From the NCBI GenBank assembly GCA_002327965.1, contig DCVB01000106.1, forward strand, positions 1 through 33,890: a DNA stretch of 33,890 bases, read 5' to 3'. The notes under the pieces were generated by a model. The model was not told the DNA's origin. It saw only the letters and a program-made list of their open reading frames with translations, and made no database searches. Below, piece after piece: positions 1 through 9,000 of this stretch; position 1 is the stretch's first letter, and every line of letters begins with the position of its first letter. Both the position numbers and the translations under genes were made by a program. This DNA is from Candidatus Aminicenantes bacterium UBA2199 (GTDB taxonomy: Bacteria > Acidobacteriota > Aminicenantia > UBA2199).

Positions 1-6
1 AACGAT

Positions 7-417
7 TTATTTTGGACAGCAGTGGGACTCATCAAAGGGTTGGGGCATCGTGTGGGCGATGGAACTGATCTGCAGGTCGGGATCATAGTTGACCGTCATG
101 GCCAGGTCCTCGCTCAGGCCCGTGATCAGCCCCGACCTGTCGCGGGTGAAGTTCAGCCTCCCCGTGGGAAAATAGCCGGCATTGGTGGGCCGGTAACGCA
201 TGCCGCTCAGCAGTCCGTTGGCGTCGTAGTAGTTCACGTGCTCGCTGTAAAACTTGTCGTTGAGCTTCTTGGTCACCCGCAGCCCCTGGTCGCGGGTATA
301 GGCGATGTACATCCGCCGGGCGCTGGCCGAGCCCCGCTTGTAGTAATAGATGCTGCGCGGAGTCGGCCCAGCCGGCCGCATCCTCTCCTTGATGATCGCT
401 GTGATTTCCTGCCTCAA
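7..417 (-). pseudogene. Truncated RHS core fragment (third rhs copy)
   Basis: This 136-codon fragment opens with TTG and matches the middle of the RHS core of the large upstream gene: the IYYYKRGSASARRMY, NANG/DANGLLSGMRYRP, GYFPTGRLNF and SEDLAMTV segments are nearly identical. It ends after FDES with five unrelated residues (HCCPK) and a TAA, exactly where the intact copies continue with YTYDDNGNR. Its first 15 or so residues also differ from the intact gene. It therefore has neither the N-terminal export region nor an RHS closing motif or tip. It lies 39 bp downstream of the TPR gene in the same direction, so it may be co-transcribed. I read it as a displaced, broken cassette; the break may be a mobile-element insertion just outside the window. 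It is very unlikely to make a functional protein. Confidence 0.75.
25..375 (-). repeat. rhs core repeat, copy A
   Basis: DNA-level repeat of part of the rhs core. It aligns to 4262-4616 (copy C) and, over its first 180 bases or so, to the 2331-2533 end of copy B. Near the FDES codons it is closer to copy B (shared ggactcatcaaagggttggg) than to copy C, so the copies have probably exchanged segments. Confidence 0.8.
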
Positions 418-456
418 GTTCCTTCTAGCCCGCAGAGCAATCTTTTGTCATTTGAG

Positions 457-1161
457 TCAATTGTCTTTTGCGATCGCTTCAAGTTCCGACTCAGATTTTC
501 TTGCAAAGATGCTCTCCGGGGATGCCATTACGGCCAAACTGAACAATTTTTTTGAAGACTCCATGTCACCCTTTTTCAGTAGAATAACTCCCATGCGGTA
601 GCAGGGAGCGGAGTAATATTCATTTACTTTTTTCAATTTCTGAATATTCTTCATCCAGATAGGGATTGCCGCATCATATAATTCAATGGCTTTGCCTGAC
701 TCACCCTTTAAATGATAAACCCAGCCTAAGTAATCATTTCTTTCATGTTTGGTCAGTTTGTTCAAGAAGCCAAAATTATTCTGAATTTTCTCTCCTTTTT
801 CCAGATACTCGAATGCAATATCAAATTTGCCTTCTTCTGCATATAAAACCGCCAATAAGTAGTAAACGTTTATTCGGTTCAACTTCAATTCAATGGCTTT
901 TTCAAGATTCTTTATAGCGTGTTGAAAATATCCTAGCATATAATTACAATATCCCTTGGCATATAAATGACTGGGCCTTGGCGACTTGGTTATCTCACTA
1001 AAAACTTCTATTGCCCTTAAATATTTTCCTTGCTTCTTTAATAAAAAACCTTTTCCATAGAAGTCTCTATGTATAAATAAAACAACTGTAAAATATAGAA
1101 CAATAATCCAAAATAGTATTTCAAATAAATTATCGATGACAAAACTCAAGATGTCATACAT
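457..1161 (-). CDS. Membrane-anchored TPR protein, candidate Rhs immunity protein
   Basis: A 234-residue protein with one hydrophobic segment (about residues 10-31, NLFEILFWIIVLYF...) followed by tetratricopeptide-type helical repeats (about 36-225; for example the LLKKQGKYLRAIEVF and AIKNLEKAIEL units). The ATG is supported by an AGGAGA site 5-6 bp upstream. It starts 19 bp after the stop of the orphan RHS tip gene and is far more AT-rich than the rhs core. TPR proteins are protein-binding scaffolds; no catalytic motif is visible. Established knowledge of Rhs loci is that the gene directly downstream of a tip usually encodes its immunity protein. By position this is the partner of the 1181-2572 tip, but that role is inference. 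An unrelated accessory TPR protein is the alternative. Confidence 0.75.
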   Translation of the reverse strand: MYDILSFVIDNLFEILFWIIVLYFTVVLFIHRDFYGKGFLLKKQGKYLRAIEVFSEITKSPRPSHLYAKGYCNYMLGYFQHAIKNLEKAIELKLNRINVYYLLAVLYAEEGKFDIAFEYLEKGEKIQNNFGFLNKLTKHERNDYLGWVYHLKGESGKAIELYDAAIPIWMKNIQKLKKVNEYYSAPCYRMGVILLKKGDMESSKKLFSLAVMASPESIFARKSESELEAIAKDN

Positions 1162-1180
1162 GGAATTCTCCTAAAAAGAT

Positions 1181-2572
1181 CTATCTGCATTCAAGATAAC
1201 AATCCCAAACACTTTTTGCTACTGTGCCATAGAAGACAATTCCAATCTTCTTTACCATCCAAAGAAATTGGCTTTTTAGTATTGGTAAAATATCAGGGTT
1301 AATTAGGACTGTCCATGTCATAATATTTGTTGCTATTTTTTTACTAAAAGTTGGTGCATTCTTTTTTAGCATGCATGTAGAAAAACAGCACCAGTCAAAT
1401 TCCTTCAGATCATTCAATGTCCCTTCGATCGTCCATCCGAGTATCTCCATAGGCGATCCGCCAAAAAGAGCCGTGAATTCCCCTCCTTTCATATTGCTCC
1501 ATCCCCCGCCATTGGGCATTTCACTGCTCCAATCCCGCTCAAATCCGTATTTGTCAGTAAATCTGACCGGATTGCTTCCAACAAAATTGAACAGATTCAA
1601 TCCACCATCCAACCCTATCGGATCCTCGCCGATAAACCTTCCCAACACCGCATTGTAATACCTGTGATAAAAATAGTTCAGCCCGCTCTCCTGATCATAG
1701 TACTTCCCCTGGAACCCCATCGGCGTCTTGGTGGTGCCGGATTGGGAGACCAGGTTGCCGAACGAGTCGTAGGCGCGGTCGTCGGCGATCGCCTTGGCGT
1801 TGTGGTCCCAGACCTTGTAGACAGTCCCCACCTGGTCCTTGATGTAGGCGTGCCAGCCCTGGGGATAGTTGGACTGCAGCACCTCGCTCCAGTTGGTCAC
1901 CTCGGCGTAGTTCACGTGGGCGAAATGGGTGTCCATCTCCATCTCGGTAAAATATTTGCGGATGGGAGCATTGGAAGAGTCCAGCTCCAGCGATATGTTG
2001 TCCCCCTCCCACATGAACTTTGTCACGCTGCCGTTGACATCCTTCCGGATGCGCCTCCCATAAATATCATACGTGTATAGGGCGGTGGTGTCTACCGGGG
2101 ATATGTCCGATGCCAGGTGCTCGTATTTGATCAACCTGTTCTCAGAGTCCCAATAATATTTCTTGGTCTCGCCGGTGATCTTGTTCCTTTCGGAGATCAT
2201 ATTGCCGTCGGCGTCGTATTGATATTCATGAGTAGAAGATTCGGTCAGCTTGTTGAGATCGTCATAAATGAACGTGTTGGACAGCGAGGTCAACCGGTTG
2301 CCGTTGTCATCATAAGTATAGGACTCATCAAAGGGTTGGGGCAGGGTGTGGGCGATGGAACTGATCTGCAGCTCGGGGTCATAGCTGACCGTCATGGCCA
2401 GGTCCTCGCTTGTGTTCGTGATCAGCCCCGACCCGTCCCGGGTGAAGTTCAGCCTCCCCGTGGGAAAATAGCCAGGGTGCCCCGCCGTGGGCCGGTAACG
2501 CATGCCGCTCAGCAGGCCGTTGGCGTTGTAGTATTGGAGTGGCTGATCGGGGACTTGATTGATTTCGTTCAC
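1181..2572 (-). CDS. Orphan RHS core with alternative C-terminal tip
   Basis: 463 residues from a GTG. It lacks all N-terminal modules of the large RHS protein and begins inside the core (YYNANGLLSGMRYRP). It keeps the YD repeats (YTYDDNGNR, YEYQYDADGNM type) and the RHS closing motif (YYDQESGLNYFYHRYYN...GRFIGEDPIG), followed by TDKYG and a 119-residue tip of different sequence. The tip has GWTIEG, a CC-x3-CM cluster, hydrophobic stretches and ends WDCYLECR. Core DNA is highly similar to 3500-4476; the tip is AT-rich. It lies 18 bp after the small membrane-protein gene and 19 bp before the TPR gene. In known rhs loci such displaced core-tip cassettes are reservoirs that replace the tip of the full-length gene by recombination. 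Whether this one is translated is uncertain: the GTG has only a weak ribosome-binding site. Confidence 0.75.
   Translation of the reverse strand: MNEINQVPDQPLQYYNANGLLSGMRYRPTAGHPGYFPTGRLNFTRDGSGLITNTSEDLAMTVSYDPELQISSIAHTLPQPFDESYTYDDNGNRLTSLSNTFIYDDLNKLTESSTHEYQYDADGNMISERNKITGETKKYYWDSENRLIKYEHLASDISPVDTTALYTYDIYGRRIRKDVNGSVTKFMWEGDNISLELDSSNAPIRKYFTEMEMDTHFAHVNYAEVTNWSEVLQSNYPQGWHAYIKDQVGTVYKVWDHNAKAIADDRAYDSFGNLVSQSGTTKTPMGFQGKYYDQESGLNYFYHRYYNAVLGRFIGEDPIGLDGGLNLFNFVGSNPVRFTDKYGFERDWSSEMPNGGGWSNMKGGEFTALFGGSPMEILGWTIEGTLNDLKEFDWCCFSTCMLKKNAPTFSKKIATNIMTWTVLINPDILPILKSQFLWMVKKIGIVFYGTVAKSVWDCYLECR
1560..2533 (-). repeat. rhs core repeat, copy B
   Basis: Long direct repeat with 3500-4476 (copy C), covering the last part of the YD repeats and the RHS closing motif. 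Similarity falls off sharply at about 1560, where the tip begins, and at about 2533, where copy B has 11 codons not present in copy C. Long stretches are base-identical, for example around the QGKYYDQESGLNYFYHRYYN codons. Confidence 0.85.
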
Positions 2573-2590
2573 GTATGGTTCATCCCGCGT

Positions 2591-3040
2591 TTAAAAGATC
2601 ATCTTATTTATCTTTTTTTTATTCTTTTTTCTACGTTCGAAAAACTTTAAGCTTTCATCGAAACATACTGCGGCAATTGGCAATAAAAATAATCCACCAA
2701 TCAGATAAGTGAAATTTCTTTTGGGAAAGGGCAATATTTTAAAATGGAAAACCATAAAGCCAACAAGGATTGGGAAAACGGTAAAAAATACCAATAGCAG
2801 CAGAGACACGAGATTCTTTATTTTTTTTTTCAATCCATATACCTTGTGGATTCCGTAAGTAAAAACAAAGATATATAAAATAGAAATGAAAATATAAAAT
2901 TGCCACTCTTCTTTTATTTTGAGCTTGTCAAGAGCAATCCAAAATATTGACAAACATAAACCAACTCCTATTGCACTTAGGATTAAAAGCACCTTATCCT
3001 TCAAATAATTTTTAGGTTTACCTTTATTTAATTCGTTCAT
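2591..3040 (-). CDS. Four-helix membrane protein, candidate immunity protein for the RHS tip
   Basis: A 149-residue, lysine-rich, strongly hydrophobic protein with four predicted membrane segments: about 18-38 (VLLILSAIGVGLCL...), 46-64 (WQFYIFISILYIF...), 75-98 (NLVSLLLLVFFTVF...) and 108-126 (TYLIGGLFLLPIAAV). The C-terminus is a basic tail (FFERRKKNKKKINK). I recognise no family. It starts 15 bp after the stop of the large rhs gene and is AT-rich like the tip. Small polytopic membrane proteins directly after a toxin tip are typical immunity proteins for toxins acting on or at the membrane, so I infer that role for the 3056-9343 tip. No homology evidence supports it. The ATG has only a weak upstream site, so coupling to rhs translation is possible. 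Confidence 0.7.
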   Translation of the reverse strand: MNELNKGKPKNYLKDKVLLILSAIGVGLCLSIFWIALDKLKIKEEWQFYIFISILYIFVFTYGIHKVYGLKKKIKNLVSLLLLVFFTVFPILVGFMVFHFKILPFPKRNFTYLIGGLFLLPIAAVCFDESLKFFERRKKNKKKINKMIF

Positions 3041-3055
3041 GTCTTTATCTCATAA

Positions 3056-6000
3056 TTACTGTTTTTTCAGACATTGCATTTCTTTAATTAAGCAATACCA
3101 AGCTGCACCTGCAAAATAACCGGCTCCAAAATATGGACCCATTTTTTGCCCCCAATTATACAATGGTCTAAATATGGATGATCTCAAGGGAACGGTTAGA
3201 CTTTTACTGGCAGCATATTGCCATGCAGATCCCTGTAAATAACCACCTGCAGCATATGCTGTTCCCTCTACAACAGTGCTCCATCCTGGTAGATAGGCAT
3301 CTCGCATGCAATCCCAGAATATCTTTTCACAGGGACAACTGTCTTTCGATCCCGTGATCGCATTTACTATGCTATTAATGCTGCCCCCAATCGTCCAGCC
3401 GATGTAATCATAAACAGTCACATCATACTCGGAATATGAATGCGGAGGAGAATATGGCCCGGGAAAGGAGTTGGCATCCGTTATCCATCCCGTCGGATCG
3501 GTATAATGGATTGGACTGTTGTTTACAAACTTCTGCAGGTTCAATCCGCCTTTGATTCGTATCGGATCCTCCGATATAAACCTCCCCAGCGCCGGATTAT
3601 AATACCTGTGATAAAAATAATTCAGCCCGCTCTCCTGATCATAATACTTCCCCTGGAACCCCAATGGCGTCTTGGTGGTGCCGGAATGGAAGACCAGGTT
3701 GCCGAACGAGTCATAGTTCCGATCATCGGCTACCGCCTTGGCATTATGATCCCAGACCTTGTAGACAGTCCCTACCTGGTCCTTGACGTAGGCATACCAA
3801 CCCTGGGGATAATTGGTTTGCAGTACTTCGCTCCAGTTGGTCACCTCGGAGTAATTTACATGAGCGAAATGGGAGTCCATCTCCATCTCGGTAAAATATT
3901 TTCTTATCGGCTGATTGGCCGAGTCCAGCTCCAGCGATATGTTGTCACCTTCCCACATGAAGTTGGTGATGGTCCCGTTCACGTCCTTCCGGATGCGCCT
4001 CCCGTAAACATCATAATTGTAGAAGGCGGCAATGTCCACGGGCGATATGTCCGATGCCAGATGCTCGTATTTAATCAACCTGTTCTCCGAGTCCCAATGA
4101 TATTTCTTGGTTTCTCCGGTCAGCTTGTTGCGCTCGCTCGTCATGTTGCCGTCGGCGTCGTATTGATATTCATGGGTGGAAGATTCGGTCAGCTTGTTGA
4201 GATCGTCATAAATGAACGTGTTGGTCAGGGATGTAAGACGGTTGCCGTTGTCGTCGTAGGTGTAGCCCTCGTCGAATGCCTGGGGCGTCGTATGAGCGAT
4301 GGAACCGATCTGCAGCTCGGGGTCATAGCTGACCGTCATGGCCAGGTCCTCGCTTGTGTTCGTGATCAGCCCCGACCCATCCCGTGTGAAGTTCAGCCTC
4401 CCCGTGGGGAAATAGCCAATGTTTGTGGGCCGGTAGCGCATGCCGCTCAGCAGGCCGTTGGCGTCGTAGTAGTTCACGTGCTCGCTGTAAAACTTGTCGT
4501 TGACCTTTTTGGTCGCCCGCAGCCCCTGGTCGCGGGTATAGGCGATGTACATCCGCCGGGCGCTGGCCGAGCCCCGCTTGTAGTAATAGATGCTGTGCGG
4601 TGTCGGCCCCGGCGGCGTCGCCTGGGCGTCGGTCCCGAACCAGTATTCGATCATCTTGCGCCAGCCGAAATTATCATAGGTCTGGTAGGGCAAGCCGTAA
4701 TAGTTGGTGAAATATTCCACCCAGTTGCCGCTGTTGACGTCTTCTTCCTTGACGATGCCCGAGCACCAGATCTGGCTCCAACCGGTCAGGAAGTTGCCGT
4801 AGCTGTAGCGGTAATGGAAGTCGTTGCCCTGGATCTCCGTGATGCGGTCGCGGTTGTCGTAGGTGAAATCGATCGCTCCCTCAGGCGTGGTTTTCTTCAC
4901 CAGCTTGCCGAAGCCGTCGTATGCATAGCTTATCTCCTGGCCCCTCTTGTTGGTGAACCGGGTCAGCCTGCCGGCGATGTCATACTTCTGCTCGATGGCC
5001 GTGCCGTCGGGATAGATCATCTTCAGCGGGTTGCCCATCCGGTCATACTCGAACGCCCAGGAGTGGCCGGCGGCATCGGTGATGCGTGTCAGTTTCGAGC
5101 CATCGCCGCAGGTCGCGCATCCCTCTCCGCCCCACTGATAGCTCACTTCCTTCCCTCCGGGACTCTTCTCCCTTATGACCCGGCCCATGATATCCCTGGT
5201 CAGCACAACCCGCCGCCCCATCTCATCGACCATAGCGGTCACATCGCCCCTGGCGTCGCGCTCAAGCGTGGTCTTGGTCCCGTCGTTGTTCTTGACCTCA
5301 AGCACCAATCCCCGGGCGTCATAGGCCATCTCGTTGATCTTGCCGTCGGGATAAGTCACCTTGATCAAGTCTCCGTCGTCATTATAGTCATACCGGGTGG
5401 TCTTGCCAAGTCCGGACTGCTCGTCCACCTGGATCAGGTTGCCCTTTGCATCATAAATGAAAGACTTTTTCATGCCATAATCGGTGACCCTCCCCACCAG
5501 CCGCTGATCGTTGTAGGCAATCGCGGTATGCTTGATCGAGCGGTTGGAGCTGCCGGTGCCCGGGCGGAAGGGCGCGTGATCGTATCCGTCCTCTGGCACC
5601 CAAGCGATATCCAGAAGGCTGCCGTCGATGAGGGTGACCTGCTGGTCGTCATTATAGGTGATTTCCGTGTTCTCCCATTCAGTATCTCCGCGGGCGATCT
5701 TTACGGGCAGGCGGTTGTTCTTCAAGTCGGCGTAAGTGATTTTTTCCATGAGCCGATCATTGACGTATTTCCAGCTCCAGCCACTGCCGGTCCTGCGATT
5801 TTCAACCCTCCCATCCTCAAGAGTGATCGTCGATTCCATGGCTGCGCCACGAAAAAACCCGGAAATGCTGGGAAAATCAATCGGCTGCCCGGGAGTGCTC
5901 TGGCGGCCATTGAGGACGTTGCTCAGAACCCACGGTTCCAGCCTCCGCTCGCCGCCATTGGGCAACCCGACCTGGACCAGCACGGCATAGCGGTCGTCCC

Positions 6001-9000
6001 AGGAATATGTTTTTTCGGCATCGCCTTTTTTATCACGGGTCAGCAAACCGCGGCCATTGTAATCGAACACCCGTTTCTCATCGTCGGGATATGCGACTTC
6101 CAGCAGATTTCCCTCTTCATCGATCGTGAGCACCGTTTCGCGGCCGCTGGAGTCGCGGACTTTTTCCAGCCTGCCGTCGGCGCCATAGCTGAATTCCATA
6201 TGAACGCCTTCGGGGTAAACGATCCGGACCAGATTGTCCCCGTTGTACTCATAACGGAGGCTCCTCCCCGCCCTGTCCTCTTCGGCGATCATCAAACCAT
6301 CGCCGGCGAATATGGTTTTGCTGCCGGAATATTCCTCAAGAACATAGTTGCCGGAAGCTTCATCGAATTCGAGACGCGGCCATACTTCCTCGTCCAGTTG
6401 CTGGAATTCGTTTTCATTGCCCACGGCGTACACCCGGTAAATGCCGGATCCCTTGTAAGTTGTGTTCACCGATGGATAACCCAGCTCGAATTTGATGTAG
6501 CGCACGCTTCGCTCGGAACGGATAGCGAGGTAAGGCGCCCTGATTTCAGCATCCAGCGGATCCACAATCTTTGCCGGATTGTTCAGGGTCGGCTCACCCC
6601 ACTGGCTCCACGGCTGGTAATCGACATTGTCGATCGACGTCGAGATGCGGATAAAATCCCAGACATTGAGTCGCGTCCAGTAATGCGGAAAGTCAAGGCC
6701 GATCTTAAAAATGTCCCGCTCCTGGCCCAGGTCGATGACAAAGGACTGGTTGGTGCCGGCGACCGGCATGTTGTCGCCGAAATAGAATCGGGAGCAATTG
6801 CTTTGCTTGATCGGCTCCAGGGCCGCGGGGCGCAGCATTTTATCCGAATTATGCATTGAATAATTGGAGGAAAGAAAAGAAGCGCCGCGAATGCTCGCCG
6901 CGAAGTTCACTCCATGCTCGTATTCGCGGAAGTCGCCGTTGCCCGAGATGACGACAACGCGGTTGTCCTCGAAATGGAGCTTCTTCAATCCGGCCAGATG
7001 CCAGCCCCTGCCAAAGGGAGAATCGAAGCGAGAGACCATGAAAACCTGCTTTTCCTCCTTATGCTCCAGGTAGGCCGGTTCCAGGGAGGTCACGCCGGTT
7101 GTTCTGGTTGGGATTCCTCCCCAGTTTGCCACCAAGGCATACTCGCCGGGGTAGTAGTTTGTGAAATCCATTTGGATGTTCTGATATCCGGTTCTTGCCC
7201 TTCGGCCCGAAGGATATGCACCGCTGAGAATCAGGGCTCCGGATCCCCAGCCCCTGGCCGGGTTGAAATGGAATTTTCCCAATGCCGCGAATCCGTTGTT
7301 TCCGCCATCACCTGCAAGCAGGGAACTTGCGACCTTCAGATCGGTCCTGTCCGGCTTCAAGGCCAGGTCTTCGTCGCTCAGGCTCAACACCCGCAGGATG
7401 GAGGTGGGATAGGCGGTAGAAGAGTTGTAAACCAGGCCGACGCCCGTGTCGCCGCCACGCACCTTGACCCCGGGGACGGCTACTTCAATGCGCAGTGCGC
7501 CGCTGTGGGCGTCCACGCTGGAAGCGATGCATTCCGGACATTGGGGCAGTGGATTCAACTCAACGTGGGGATGCCCTGCCGTCCGCGGCCCTCGCACGGA
7601 GGTGTTGATGTCGCAATAGGAGAAATGACTGATTTCCGCCTCGAGCCACGACTTGTCGGCGTTGACCCTGGCCATGCCACCGGGCAACCAGGCCAGATTA
7701 TCCTTGTCCCAGAAGGCGAAGGGGATCTCGGTGCCGGCGGCGAAGCCCCAGGTGTTCCTGACCCGGAGATTGACCGGCTGGGCGAAGGAGGTGCCGCTGG
7801 GCTGCAGGTCGGCGCAGAACAGGAAGGAGATCGGGTACTGCAGGTTCGCCGTTTCATTCAGCTCGCCGGGCAGGGCCCGGGAAGCGGCCAGCCGAGTGAC
7901 CTGGATGTTTTTCGCCTCGTTCAGGGCGCCCTCCGGGATGACGATCTGCACCGTCCCGTCGCCGTTGCTGTGGCTGCCGCCCTCGGGTCCGATCATCGTC
8001 GCCGTTGCGTCCAGAGGGGTAAGGTAGGCGTCGTCGACGACCCCCTCTTTCCCCAGATCAACCTGGATCTTGCGGTAGACCTCGGTGTACCCAGGCTTGG
8101 TGATCTTGATCTTATAGGTTCCTCCCTCGCCGAAATTGAGCCGCCATTGGCCTTGGTCATTGCTCAGCGTCTCCTTGCCGGACGCGATGATGGTCGCCCC
8201 GGCCAGGGGAGCATCGCCGGAAATCTCCAAAACGCGGCCATAGATGAATGTCTTGTCCTTTTCAGCGATCTTTTCGAAGCGGAAAGGAACCAACCCGTAA
8301 GCGGCATTCCCGAGCTTGTCGGCGACTTCAACGCGCAGCAGGTTGGCGCCGTCGTTCAGCAGCGATTCATCGCTGATGTCACCGGCGACCAAGCCGGCAT
8401 TCGCGGTCAGCAGGGAAGTGACATCGCTGCCGTTCAAGAGCACCTTCAGCGTGGACGGGGCGATGCCGCAGCCCTCGTCGTGATAGGTTGCCGAGACGGA
8501 AACAGGCAGGGAACTCAGAACGGCTCCCGACTCGGGGGCGGCAATGGCGATCACGGGAGGCGCCGTATCCAGCAGCCTCTCCACGGTGCGCGTCTCCTGG
8601 TCGCGGTTGCCGGCGCAATCCTCGGCCAGGTAGGTGAAGGCATTTTCTCCGGGAGACAGTTCGAGGGACGAAGAGAATTGACCGTTGTCGACCATGACCG
8701 GGGCGCCGTTGATGGTCATCATGTCAGCGCCCAGGACCGTCCCGGTGGTCTGAATGGAGGACTCATAGGTCTGCAGTTGATCGCTCGGGGCGGTCACCGT
8801 CAGTTCCGGGCTCAGAATGTCCACAAGGACCCCGCCATCCCACCGTTTCAGCATGTCCTGCTCTTCCCGATGCAGCAGCCTCTGCTCGATCTTCGCCATG
8901 ATCTTGTCGACCTTCTGGTTCGCCAACTGGTTGTACAGCCCGGGAATGTTGAAACAGTACAGGAGCAGCGAGTACGTCCCGTCGGCAACCGGTTGCCCCG

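Noticed and set aside
3440..6859. 1,139-codon open frame on the plus strand, antisense to rhs
   Set aside because: Codon bias in GC-rich genes keeps the opposite frame open. The translation is low-complexity and lacks any family motif, while the minus strand encodes clear YD repeats. The similar long antisense frames at 6914-9157, 17017-20463, 24377-26236 and 31152-33035 are rejected for the same reason.
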